Source: Glandiceps talaboti
Lineage: Eukaryota > Hemichordata > Enteropneusta > Spengelidae
Reading direction: 5' to 3'
NCBI RefSeq assembly: GCF_964340395.1
Contig: NC_135550.1
Location: 10,595,408 to 10,659,407, forward strand
DNA length: 64,000 nucleotides
In this document: piece by piece, positions 54,949 to 64,000 of the stretch
Layout of the letters: every line of letters begins with the position of its first letter
Numbering within the stretch: the first letter of the stretch is position 1
Position numbers and translations under genes: made by a program
Notes under the pieces: generated by a model
The model's input: the letters and a program-made list of their open reading frames with translations, nothing else
Databases searched by the model: none
Told to the model about the DNA's origin: nothing

Positions 54949-57900
54949 TGTGTTTGACTAAGTACACACATACATGCATGTATGTGTGCTTTTGTTCATG
55001 CACACATGTGTTACTATATATATGTGTGTGTGTGTGCTTGCACATGTTATGTATGGGTTTCACAAAACTGCCAGTATGGACAAGGGAAGGACTGGGGTGG
55101 AATGGTACACCTGAAAAAATTATCATGTGCCTCTGCAGGTATAAAACATCTCCCTCTCAACTAAGAGTCTGGAGCAGATTCATATTATAGCTTGTACATT
55201 AACCATAACATTTATGACTGTGGTGTCATCCATCCTAAGAAATTTCAAACAATAATATACATAATATCTTAGATTCTGTCAAAATTGATTTCATTTACCA
55301 AATGCTTACTTGAAATTTGTTATGTCGAGTTATAACGTACACGGGTGCACTTTACTGCATTGAGTATTTTCTTAAAATTTTCTTACAGATCAGGAAACGG
55401 ATTACCGATCATTTGAATCAAGCTAACCAATCATTTCTGTCTGAGAAATCTGATGATATATTATCTCCGTTACAAAGAGAATTATTTTCTATCATGAATG
55501 GTTACAAGGTGTGTTAAATTCATTTCAAATCAACATAAAATTTATGAATATTTGATTTAAAGAGTTGGTGACATTTTAGTTATAATTTAAACTTTTATCA
55601 AAAACTTGAAATCAAGACAAAAGTCTTCTCAAATAATTTGCTGAATCTCATCAAATAAAACACTTCAATATTGTTTTAATATTGCTTTCAGTGATATTCC
55701 TTTAGTTTTAATACATGTACTCCATTATTGATTGCCTCCAGGAAGTTTACCAACTTCCTGTGTTACCAACTTCCTGTGTTTACATTATGGATGTGCCAGA
55801 CTTTTACTGAATACGTTATGATTCTGACAAACTATTTCTGTCTATTGCAGGATTTATTTTACCCAGATAGAAGTTACAAAGTCCTGGATGAAGTCAGACA
55901 CGTTTACTGTTTACATATCCTCAATCATGTAGTCAAGTAAGACAAAGGATTTGTACTTTATTACTCATTTATTTCGCATATTAATTAGTATCTATTAGCG
56001 ATCTTTTGTGTAGTGCTTTGAAATTCCCACACCGCACTTTAGAGGACTGTGCAGTTAGCTAGTGCCCCTAGCACAGACCTCTACTTGAATAAGGTCTTGT
56101 TATATTTACTATTTACTCTGTGGGGGAAGCATGAAATCCTTGCTGCTTTTATGAGCACATAGAATTAAATTCTCCACATATCAATCTATCCTAACAGGTC
56201 CCCATTTATACCACTAGGTTGAGACTAGCAAACTCTTATCAATACTTTTCATTCATCAATAATTTTGTCTGATATTTACAATTAAATGGCTATGATATTA
56301 TTGGTGCCAGTTTTGGAATAAATTTTGCACCTTTACTGTAAAAAAAATGTATTCCGTTTTATTTTATCAAATTGTAAAATATGACAATAGCATACAATAT
56401 TGACATTTGGATGTTTCATGAAGGGTTTTGAAAGAAGTATTGTTGATAGGTTGGTACATATTGAAGTTTGTATTTGAAAAAGATTTACGTATTTTGAGTG
56501 AGTTGTCAGTTTATGCAATAATTATTATTGTATTAAGTAGAGTTATACATCATGCATATTTCATTTACTTAAAGGATTGTTATCATTGGTTGCATTCAAG
56601 TTCTTTCCAATTGTTCACAGGTGCAGAGCGTTAGTCTTGAAACACAACAACCTACTATCACAACAAGCTATTGACCCAGACTCTGAGTAAGTTCATAATT
56701 TGCATTTAAACTATGACCCCTAGAGATGGTAGAGCAAATCAGCTTTGATCGACCGAAGGCAATACTCTCGATATCTCGACTGTTTCGTGCCCCTTTGCCC
56801 CAGATATCATAATCAACTACTAAGAAGCCATATGAGGTAGTTACTTCAGACTTTGGTTTTGTTATTTGATGTGAATTGTGAAAATCAATGTTATGTATAG
56901 TAATTCTCAATTTCATGAACCAATTCTGTTGGCTTTTACACTTCCACGTTATCATACATTTGTATTTTAAATTACAACCATTTTAATGTGTTTGTTAAAA
57001 ATTAGCTACTATTTTGGGGACACACTACTTTTATATTGTTGAAAAGTCAGTTCAGTTGCTGCAGAATAGTTGTAGATAATATCATAAAAGAAAATTGTTA
57101 CATATAGATGATGAAGTTATCATTTCATAGTTACTGTTGAACAGTTTTTATCTCTTGAGTAGCGATACTATGAATTGGTTTCCGTAGTCTTTGAGCATCC
57201 AGCGTGAAGCCTAACATGAAGTTAAAGGCTAGCAAGTTAACATCAGGGTTAAAAATTTAGGTGAAACAGTGGTCTCTGGTATAGCAATAGAAAAGGTTGA
57301 GCCAGAACAAAAGAATGACCCTATGCTATCTTTATGGATCCACTGATACGATAGCACTAATGAGAGAACCAGGGATTGAATCATTGGCCTTTAAGAGTAA
57401 TTCAATGACATGTTGCACTACACCTTTGTTTTCAACCGTGGTTTTGGTATAATTTCAAAACATTATTGGAAATGATGACCACCCAACACCAAAGTATATT
57501 GTTGACTTTGTTCTTTGCAGTGCAACAAGGGACCAAGGATTGACCAGACCTAGAGTACTGATTGTCGTACCATTCCGTGAAGCTGTTTTCCAGATAGTCA
57601 ACTTGTTCATTAAGATGTTGTTGCCAGCAGATAAAGAACAAGTTGGTCATAGGAAACGATTTATCAGGGAATATGGACCAACGGAAGAAGCCCCATCCAA
57701 ATTACAGAGACCAGGTAGATGCATTTTGTATATTTTAGTGTGTTATCAAGTTCTGTATTTAACTCCCTTGTGCTTAACAAACAACAGAGTGTTGTTTACT
57801 GGTATTTTATTTAGATAGTTTAGGTTTGTTGGACCATACATCCCTCTGTTCCCTATGTTGGACTTGTGATGGTTTCCAAACTGTCCAATTGATAGACCTT

Positions 57901-60061
57901 GCTGTAATGACTACTGTTATTGTGGCGTTCTTCCCACCCTTGAGTATCCCTAGCTAGCCATTGGTTTTGTACCCCACTCTTGAGTATCCCTAGCTAGCCA
58001 TTGGTTTTGTACCCCACCACCCTTGAGTATCCCTAGCTAGCCATTGGTTTTGTACCCCACCACCCTTGAGTATCTCTAGCTAGCAAATGGTTTTGTGTAA
58101 TATATTGACCACATACGTAATGGTTTATATTGTGATGTCTTTATTCACATGTGTGTGGATGTGGTATAATTTTGTGATGTTGATGGGCTGTAGGGGATGT
58201 TGCATATAGTTTGTTTAATAAATATGTATGATTTGTTTTGAAGATGTATGACTCACAAATTGATCAAATTGCACTTTACTGAGGTATGACTAGGTGAAGG
58301 TGTTCTGTACTACTTTCATGTTTACTAATAAAGAGACATTCAAATTTTCCAATGCCATCATTATTTGATCATTCTCCACAGATGATTGGGAAACCATCTT
58401 TGCCGGCAACATTGATGACCACTTCAGGATAGGCATGGCAGTTACCAGGAAGAGTATCAGACTGTACACAGATTTCTATTCATCGGATATAATCATAGCA
58501 TCACCTCTAGGACTGAGAACTATCATAGGAGTGGAAGGGTAGGTACATACTGAGAACTATCGTAGGGGTGGAAGGGTAGGTACACACTGAGAACAGTATC
58601 ACTATCATAGGGGTGGAGGGGTAGGTATGGTGAGAGGCAGAATTTTGACAAAACCAAACAGTGAGATCATGCCATTATCCCTAACTATGCCAGTATTTAG
58701 TACGCATTACAGTGAATTCACTGGCCTGTATGGAATTACTACAAACGGATTGTGATCATCGAATTAAGATTATTGTATTCATTCAGTTCACACCATCATA
58801 GTCAAATCTTACATTTTCCTGTTTCCATCCATTACTGTAGGGAAAAAAGAGACTTTGATTTCCTATCATCCATTGACATCCTGGTATTGGACCAAACTGA
58901 TATATTTCATATGCAAAACTGGGAACATATTCAGGTGAGTACATTGACATATTATTCAGCAATATTTTCTTTGTTCTGATTAGCAAAATGTGAGTGCCAT
59001 AAGGGGCCTTATCACTTTATATAAACTTATCATTTTCGAGCTGACTGAAGAAAAATATTGAAAAATAAAATGAATTTACATGTGCAAAAGAATGGGGGGG
59101 GGGGGGGGGGAATGATTGGGATAATGGTGATTTTGAACATTATGACTTGTATTGCAAATATTGCCATGATGAAGTATGACCAATGAAATATACTAAATCT
59201 AGTACTTGTGTTCAAATGTTTGCAACTGGCTGGATGTAATGTAATACCCTTGGTATATTTCACTTTGCTATCTGATTTCTAGGTGGTTTGCATCATCATG
59301 TGATACATTCATTGTGGAATTATGAATATATAATTAGCACGTCGCTAACTTGCAACTCTCAATAAGTCCTACTGACCCAATGACCTGTGATTGGGACTCC
59401 ACTGTATAAACCAATTATTACCACTCCTTTATCACATAGGGTGTAAGTACACCATATCATAAAAACACAGTCATGTATATTTACTTGTCTAACTGTGATC
59501 CCAGTGCAAGTTAGATGTAATGGTGTGTCAATATCTCAAAGAATTTATAAAGTGTACGACGTAACATTTCGAAGAATAAATAAATCTGTGTGTTTCATTT
59601 CAGCATCTGATGGAACACATGCATTTACAACCCAAGCAATCACACGATGTGGATTTCTCCAGAGTTCATGCATGGGCAATTAATGGATGGTGAGCTAATA
59701 CATGAAATGTCAAATTATATGTCTGTCAGCAAATCTTTGCTTGAAAGTTACTAGAGGGAGCTTCAATTGTGAACTACCTTGGAAACTCATTCTCTATTTT
59801 ATTATTACACCTACCACTGATTTTACTAGTATGTGAGTTCCTGAAATTTACATTTCATGTTTTGAAAGGAACAACATTATCCATTCTGGTCAAGATATTG
59901 CTATATAGACAGATATGATGTTTAGGTATTGATTGATGTCCAATTGTGTATTCTATATCTCTTGTCTCTGTACTATTTTATACAGATTGCCCCGGGGAAG
60001 ATTAGCTTGGGCTTACTGGGCTACCCTCTTTAAATGAAATTGATTGATTGATTGATTGATA

Positions 60062-60116
<55 letters not shown>

Positions 60117-60117
60117 A

Positions 60118-60153
<36 letters not shown>

Positions 60154-60676
60154 AAAGTAACGAATTGCTCCACTCTCAAAATAAACAACTTGCAAATATA
60201 GCTCCCTCCCCCATAAATGTCAATCATAAAATTTAATATCGATCCCACACTAAGTATTTTGAGGACCTTAGGGAAGATTTGCTCTTGCCAAATGGGGCTA
60301 CCCACTTTAAATAAAGTAAATTGAATTGATTCAATTGAATTTTATCTTATATTCTCTTACTTTTTGCTCATCAAAATATTCATTTAGACAAAAATTGTAG
60401 TAATGACTATTAGAAAACAAAAGTAATTTTTTTATTTCCTTTTAATTTTTGCTATCAACAGGTCAAGGTTTTACAGACAGACTTTAAGTTTCAGCAGCGT
60501 GGTAACACCAGAAATGAACTCTCTATTCAACAAACATTGTCATAATATCCTTTAACTGTCTCTACAAATGGGTAAAAAAAGTGACTGCTGTGGTCGCTGT
60601 GTCGTACACACGGTTATCTTACCTCTTTGGTATCTTAGTATTTCTGAGATGTCAGTGATTTGATTTGATTTTTATT

Positions 60677-60707
<31 letters not shown>

Positions 60708-63688
60708 TTTTTATTTTAGATTTTAGGGAAAGTACTATCTACAATTTTTGTACCAAAATTTCTGGACTGGGTTTTTTGTGTAAATTTGTGCAAAATAGAA
60801 GTCTGTGAAATGTAGTCAAATTTTTTTAGCTTGTGGTATAATTTGCAACACAATCATTGTCAATTTTTGTAAAAACAGTTATGATTTGAAATCTCATATC
60901 AATCACCCTTGTTATCATGTTGAACATTTTGGATATGAGTTCAATTTTTTGTATATAAGTTCCCAAGACGTTTTATCAGGGTCCCCTTCTAAAAATTGCA
61001 AGTTGAATCTGTCCTGTAGTAAACAAAACAATGTTGTGATTTTGTATATTCCTTAAACACTATAATCACATTATGCTGGCAAGGTATTGGTCAACAATCC
61101 TGTCATTTCTGGAAGTATTTGTCAAATTGCTACAGCACTGCCTCAGGTAAGAAAGGATAGTAAATCACTCACTTGCACTGCAAATATTAATAAGAATGCT
61201 TTATTGTCACATACATTCCAACAATGAAATTTGTAGTGGTTCTGCAATTTTTTTTGCAAAACTAACATTTTGAACGATAAAATTTACAGAATACCAAGAT
61301 AAAGAATACATTCTTTTAAAAACTATGACAGATTCTTCAACAACACTGTGACTCATTTCAAATACAAACATCAGATTTAAACATTCAACCTTTTACCTAT
61401 TTGCTACCTCCTTACAGTCTGGAATATTCTGGAATATTTTCACCACTAGAAAATTTTGCGATTTTACAGACTTTTCAGCTAGTTCTCAAAAACAATGTGT
61501 TCATGTACAAGAAGGCATTTTAGTCATTACTTTATATTTTTGTGTTTAAAATTGTTTTCCAGCGAAATTTTGCAAAAATAAGTCTTCAGTGAATATTTCC
61601 AGGTTTGACAGTATTCGTTTTGATAGAATTAGTAGTAGTACTACAATATCCACACTATTGTTTTACCGGTACAACAATTAAGATCATGAAACCTAATACA
61701 ACATGTTGACAAAATCTTACTAACACTGCTACACGTTATCATCTGGCTGAACAAATATATCTTACCAACAGTGTAATGTGTCTGCCTCAATGAAAATCTT
61801 ACCAACAGTCCTAAACTTTATCGTGTGGCTAACAAAAATCTTGCCAACAGAGATATTTGTGTCGCAAGGCAATAAAAGGTAGCAGTGTTTGGTAAGACTT
61901 TTGTTGAGCCAGTCAATAAATGTAGCACTGTGAGATTTTGTCAAGCCAGACGACATTTTGTTTCTGGTTTCCTAAATTTAATTGTATCTGGGTTTTTTTA
62001 TGCTTTTTCATGTTTTGCAGGTCTTTCAAAGAATAGAATGTGAGAATTATGTTGAGTTACCACAGAAAAGATATGATTACTTCATCTCAAAAGTAAGAAT
62101 TGAAGTTTATTAGTCTTCTAGGGTCTGTTTGTGTGTACAAGTCATACAGTAATACTGTCAACTGTCAAGATGAAATTTTTATTTTTGTGTGCAAATTCCA
62201 ACCAAAACTTACTCATCACAATATCTCTTATTGAATTCTACAAAAAAGCTATATTTAGTTTACCTCAAACACCCAGACTATCACATGGAACAGTTTGAGT
62301 GAACTGTTAACAACAAATGAATAGGCAGGTTATTACTACTCAACTGTGCAAAGAAGTATCACACCATAGGTACAAACAAACATACAGACGCCATAAAGAA
62401 GTACATTCACCTTCCTCTTTGTCTGGCTAAAACATGAGGTCAGAATAAATTATAACACTTTCCCTTCATGACCTCATGGGGGCGCTGTATCCATTCCAAT
62501 AAAATGCATGTTGATTTGCATGTCTAAACATAGCACCCACAGTGGAGGGTCCATGGTCTAAAGTGGTGGAGATACGCTTTGTCTTTAGGAAAGTGAAATG
62601 CCTAAATCTTACATTGATATCAGATATTAGTTGTATATAAGAACAGTTTATCATTGCTTTACTTGTGTCATGAAATATTATTAGAATGTTTCTGATAACT
62701 TTTAGTAACTTTTAGGGAGTGTTCAGTTTTATGGCCAAGGGTGGGTCGGCAAGTTTTTGTTTGTATCGTACTGAATTAGACTAACCCTCCCTCCTGTGAG
62801 CCCTTCTGCAAGAAATTTTGCAAATTTGCATGATTAATAATGGCTCCTGAGCTTTAATATGATTCAGAGAATCACAACTTAAGGTCTAAAATAAGAAAGC
62901 CCCTGTTGATCAGCTTTGTAAAAGTGATGACTCCCTTCTTTGGGGTGACCCCCAGTCCCCTGATTTTCCACTTACCCCCGGCCATAAAAACTGAACTTGT
63001 CCTTAGTTTGATGTGCACCATACAGGGTGGTATACATGGGAAACAATGAATGTGTCGATGTCAGTGGTGGATAAGATGTAGTCATCAAAAGTGCTCTGTA
63101 TCCTATATTTATGTGGTTAACTTCTTGCAACTGCCGACATCAGACCATGGACAAATGGAACAGTTACAAACAGAGAAAGTAAACAACTGAATTGGATTAA
63201 TAACACTTGGCACAGCGTGTTTATACAGACACTTGTATTACTTTCCATCATTTGATAAGAACAGCTATATGGCCACTTTACATAAATAGTCCAATGTCAC
63301 AAACAAATTTCCAGTTCCCCTGGCATTACATGTACACATAAAGAGGCCATAAAACTGTTCTTATCAAACCATGGTGTGTAATACATGTCTGCTGTCCCAG
63401 CATACTGAGCCAAGTGTTATTAATCCAATTCATTCGTTTACTTTGTTTGTAACAGGTTCCATTTGACTACGTCTGATGTTGGCAGTTGTAAATAATATAG
63501 CCATAAATCTACAATTTATAACTTGTTATGACCATCTTTCCCTTCTTCCAAACCAATCCGTAGGTACTTCCTCATTTCCGTGATAAAGTGATGTCAGGCA
63601 CCTTGATCTTTGTACCATCCTACTTCGACTATGTCAGACTCAGAAACCGTTTCAGAAAGGAAGAAATCAACTTTGCCCAGATATGCGA
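50545..63688 (+). CDS. UTP25: UTP25 (DIEXF/Def) SSU-processome factor, 17 exons, 3' partial
   Basis: Nucleolar factor needed for 18S rRNA maturation; vertebrate Def also promotes p53 turnover. Exons: 50545-50651, 51251-51308, 52234-52327, 53438-53767, 54229-54320, 54530-54622, 55389-55508, 55851-55936, 56621-56686, 57521-57714, 58382-58538, 58841-58934, 59604-59689, 60462-60544, 61070-61146, 62021-62092, 63564-63688. That is about 645 residues; the last ~110 lie beyond the window. Order of parts: basic start ([14 protein letters not shown]), a very acidic exon 4, [132 protein letters not shown]. It has a degenerate DEAD-helicase-like core. All introns are GT-AG except intron 14 (AT-AC, U12-type). 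Confidence 0.95.
51886..52135. mobile_element. Loop-less palindromic element (~250 bp)
   Basis: Centre AGTTGTACAACT (51995-52006). Arms share, centre outward, ACTAcATAC-like text, TCC-AAG-AAGG blocks, GGAAACTTCCATGAATGTGT-like text, GGCC-TTGC, GTACA, TAGGTGGAA and ATTCACT. Divergence increases outward. Located in UTP25 intron 2. Confidence 0.75.
52700..52945. repeat. 60-bp minisatellite, four units
   Basis: Units with 'aatgatgtatctcaacagca' at 52731, 52791, 52851 and (variant) 52911: exact 60-bp period. Because 60 is a multiple of three the array is open in at least one frame on each strand (20-residue repeats), but it sits in intron 3 of UTP25 and has no splice signals for an exon. Confidence 0.9.
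53062..53180 (-). mobile_element. SINE family B copy
   Basis: 'ctggcagagctaaagaaaatttggttctgaacaaaagaat', 'aatccttatggttccacta', 'taagataggagtaat'. Same orientation as the other family B copies. Confidence 0.65.
54687..54835. repeat. Dispersed repeat family F, copy 2
   Basis: Matches 43964-44090 in the same orientation: 'ttttgttaagg-tggtaag-a-gtaaaatct' to 'agcaaaaacactg-tg'. Confidence 0.55.
54891..54955. repeat. (GT)n microsatellite
   Basis: About 30 GT units in UTP25 intron 6. Confidence 0.97.
57268..57430 (-). mobile_element. SINE family B, longest copy
   Basis: 'ctctggtatagcaatagaaaaggttgagccagaacaaaagaatgac' to 'gagagaaccagggattgaatc' and 'ttcaatgacatgttgcactac'. Read on the minus strand, the last part has an A-box-like TAGTGCAACATG and a B-box-like GATTCAATCC about 40 nt apart, i.e. 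a tRNA-derived head. Confidence 0.65.
57936..58095. repeat. ~43-bp minisatellite, four units
   Basis: Units containing tgagtatccctagctagcca at 57941, 57981, 58024 and 58067 (periods 40, 43, 43), with ttggttttgtaccccacc between. UTP25 intron 10. Confidence 0.9.
58513..58633. repeat. 37-bp tandem repeat spanning the UTP25 exon 11 donor
   Basis: 'ctgagaactatcatagg-gtggaagg|gtaggtaca' starts in the exon (58513) and repeats at 58550 and, partly, 58587, each copy carrying its own ggaagg|gtaggt or similar donor-like sequence. Confidence 0.85.
59930..60345 (+). mobile_element. Two LINE-type 3' ends with (GATT)n tail
   Basis: 'cagattgccccggggaagattagcttgggcttactgggctaccctctttaaatgaaattgattgatt' (59990-60045) is the familiar 3' end of CR1/L2-like LINEs, followed by (GATT)n to 60152. 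A second diverged copy, 'cttagggaagatttgctcttgcc..ggggctacccactttaaataaag', lies at 60268-60320. No coding part remains. Confidence 0.65.
60039..60152. repeat. (GATT)n microsatellite
   Basis: About 28 units, interrupted twice by GATA; probably grown from a LINE tail. Confidence 0.95.
60545..61069 (+). other. UTP25 intron 14: U12-type AT-AC intron
   Basis: 525 bp. The 5' end is ATATCCTTT (60545-60553), the U12 5' splice-site consensus. A branch-point-like TTCCTTAAA (61049-61057) ends about 12 nt before the terminal AC (61068-61069). Joining 60544 to 61070 restores [16 protein letters not shown], colinear with the human protein, while no GT-AG alternative keeps the frame. Confidence 0.85.
61436..61612 (+). 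repeat. Dispersed repeat family E, copy 2
   Basis: Same blocks and order as 40681-40858, same orientation. Confidence 0.65.
63104..63512. mobile_element. Long inverted repeat / fold-back element (~410 bp)
   Basis: Arms about 63104-63285 and 63335-63512 are reverse complements with scattered differences. Shared blocks include CAACTGCC-ACATCAGAC, AAATGGAAC, GTTACAAACA, GAATTGGATTAATAACACTT, ATGTATTAC-like text and GATAAGAACAG. The loop is about 50 bp. Located in UTP25 intron 16; no ORF. Confidence 0.8.
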
Positions 63689-64000
63689 GTGAGTATAATT
63701 ACAGATTTGTGGTCTCACTTTCTGTGTACATATATACTACGCAAAATGGTCATATCCGGTCTACCCATACTGTCTCTCTTTAATGAAAATATAAAAACTG
63801 ACAAATATTTATTTATCTGTTTTTGGAGGGGAGGAGATGAACTGTTATTGTACATGTATTATTTCCATGGCACTTTATTCAGCAAAGGTTGATTTATTAC
63901 CGTGAACACGTAGTTTGGTTCTAAACTTATTTTAACTAATTTACATGAAACATTTTTTAGCACCAAAATAAATCGGCATGTAAATGTGTGAAAATTGAAT
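63689..64000 (+). other. UTP25 intron 17 (incomplete)
   Basis: Begins with gtgagt after ...FAQICE; the next exon is not reached before the window ends. Confidence 0.8.

Larger units (their letters stand above)
53768..58381 (+). other. UTP25 introns 4-10
   Basis: Introns 53768-54228, 54321-54529, 54623-55388, 55509-55850, 55937-56620, 56687-57520 and 57715-58381. They hold repeat family F plus a (GT)n run (intron 6), a SINE B copy (intron 9) and a 43-bp minisatellite (intron 10). Confidence 0.8.
58539..60461 (+). other. UTP25 introns 11-13
   Basis: Introns 58539-58840, 58935-59603 and 59690-60461. They hold the duplicated donor region, a G-run (59095-59110) and LINE 3' tails with (GATT)n. 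Confidence 0.8.
61147..63563 (+). other. UTP25 introns 15-16
   Basis: Introns 61147-62020 and 62093-63563. The first contains repeat family E copy 2; the second contains a large inverted repeat (63104-63512). Confidence 0.8.

Overview
The window is nuclear DNA from an animal. It holds five spliced protein-coding genes, with GT-AG introns of about 80 bp to 6.5 kb, strong AT-richness, long tetranucleotide microsatellites and many short transposon remnants. The gene set (SLC25A29, YY1, DEGS, lark/RBM4, UTP25) and the exon structure fit an invertebrate bilaterian. A hemichordate- or lancelet-like deuterostome or a lophotrochozoan are both possible, and the sequence alone does not settle it. Layout: 1-2080, last two exons of an SLC25A29-type mitochondrial carrier (+; the 5' end lies outside the window). 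2081-13581, 3'UTR and intergenic DNA with fold-back elements, SINE and LINE remnants and microsatellites. 13582-21113, a complete five-exon YY1 gene (+) whose promoter and first intron carry a cluster of YY1-type sites. 21114-26365, 3'UTR and intergenic. 26366-35340, a complete three-exon sphingolipid delta4-desaturase (DEGS, +) with a 6.5 kb first intron containing a 1.4 kb tetranucleotide tract in two opposed orientations. 35341-46133, intergenic, with a TA-flanked inverted-repeat element, a 150 bp (TA)n run and minisatellites. 46134-48844, a complete six-exon lark/RBM4-like RNA-binding protein (-). 50545 to beyond the window end, seventeen exons of the nucleolar ribosome-biogenesis factor UTP25 (DIEXF/Def, +), head to head with lark across a short shared 5' region. 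The genes do not form one pathway: they are a carrier, a zinc-finger regulator, a ceramide-synthesis enzyme, an RNA-binding protein and an SSU-processome factor. SLC25A29-YY1-DEGS adjacency matches human 14q32 (SLC25A29, YY1, DEGS2), so part of the layout is probably an ancient conserved block. The most notable points are (1) this microsynteny, (2) a U12-type AT-AC intron in UTP25 that is needed to keep the conserved protein intact, (3) at least seven YY1-type motifs, including a perfect palindromic pair, around YY1 exon 1, and (4) an unusual density of inverted-repeat elements (at least eight in 64 kb), most of them in introns where they could fold as long hairpins. All coordinates were read by eye; splice junctions were checked for phase and for agreement with remembered human orthologues, not by alignment software.
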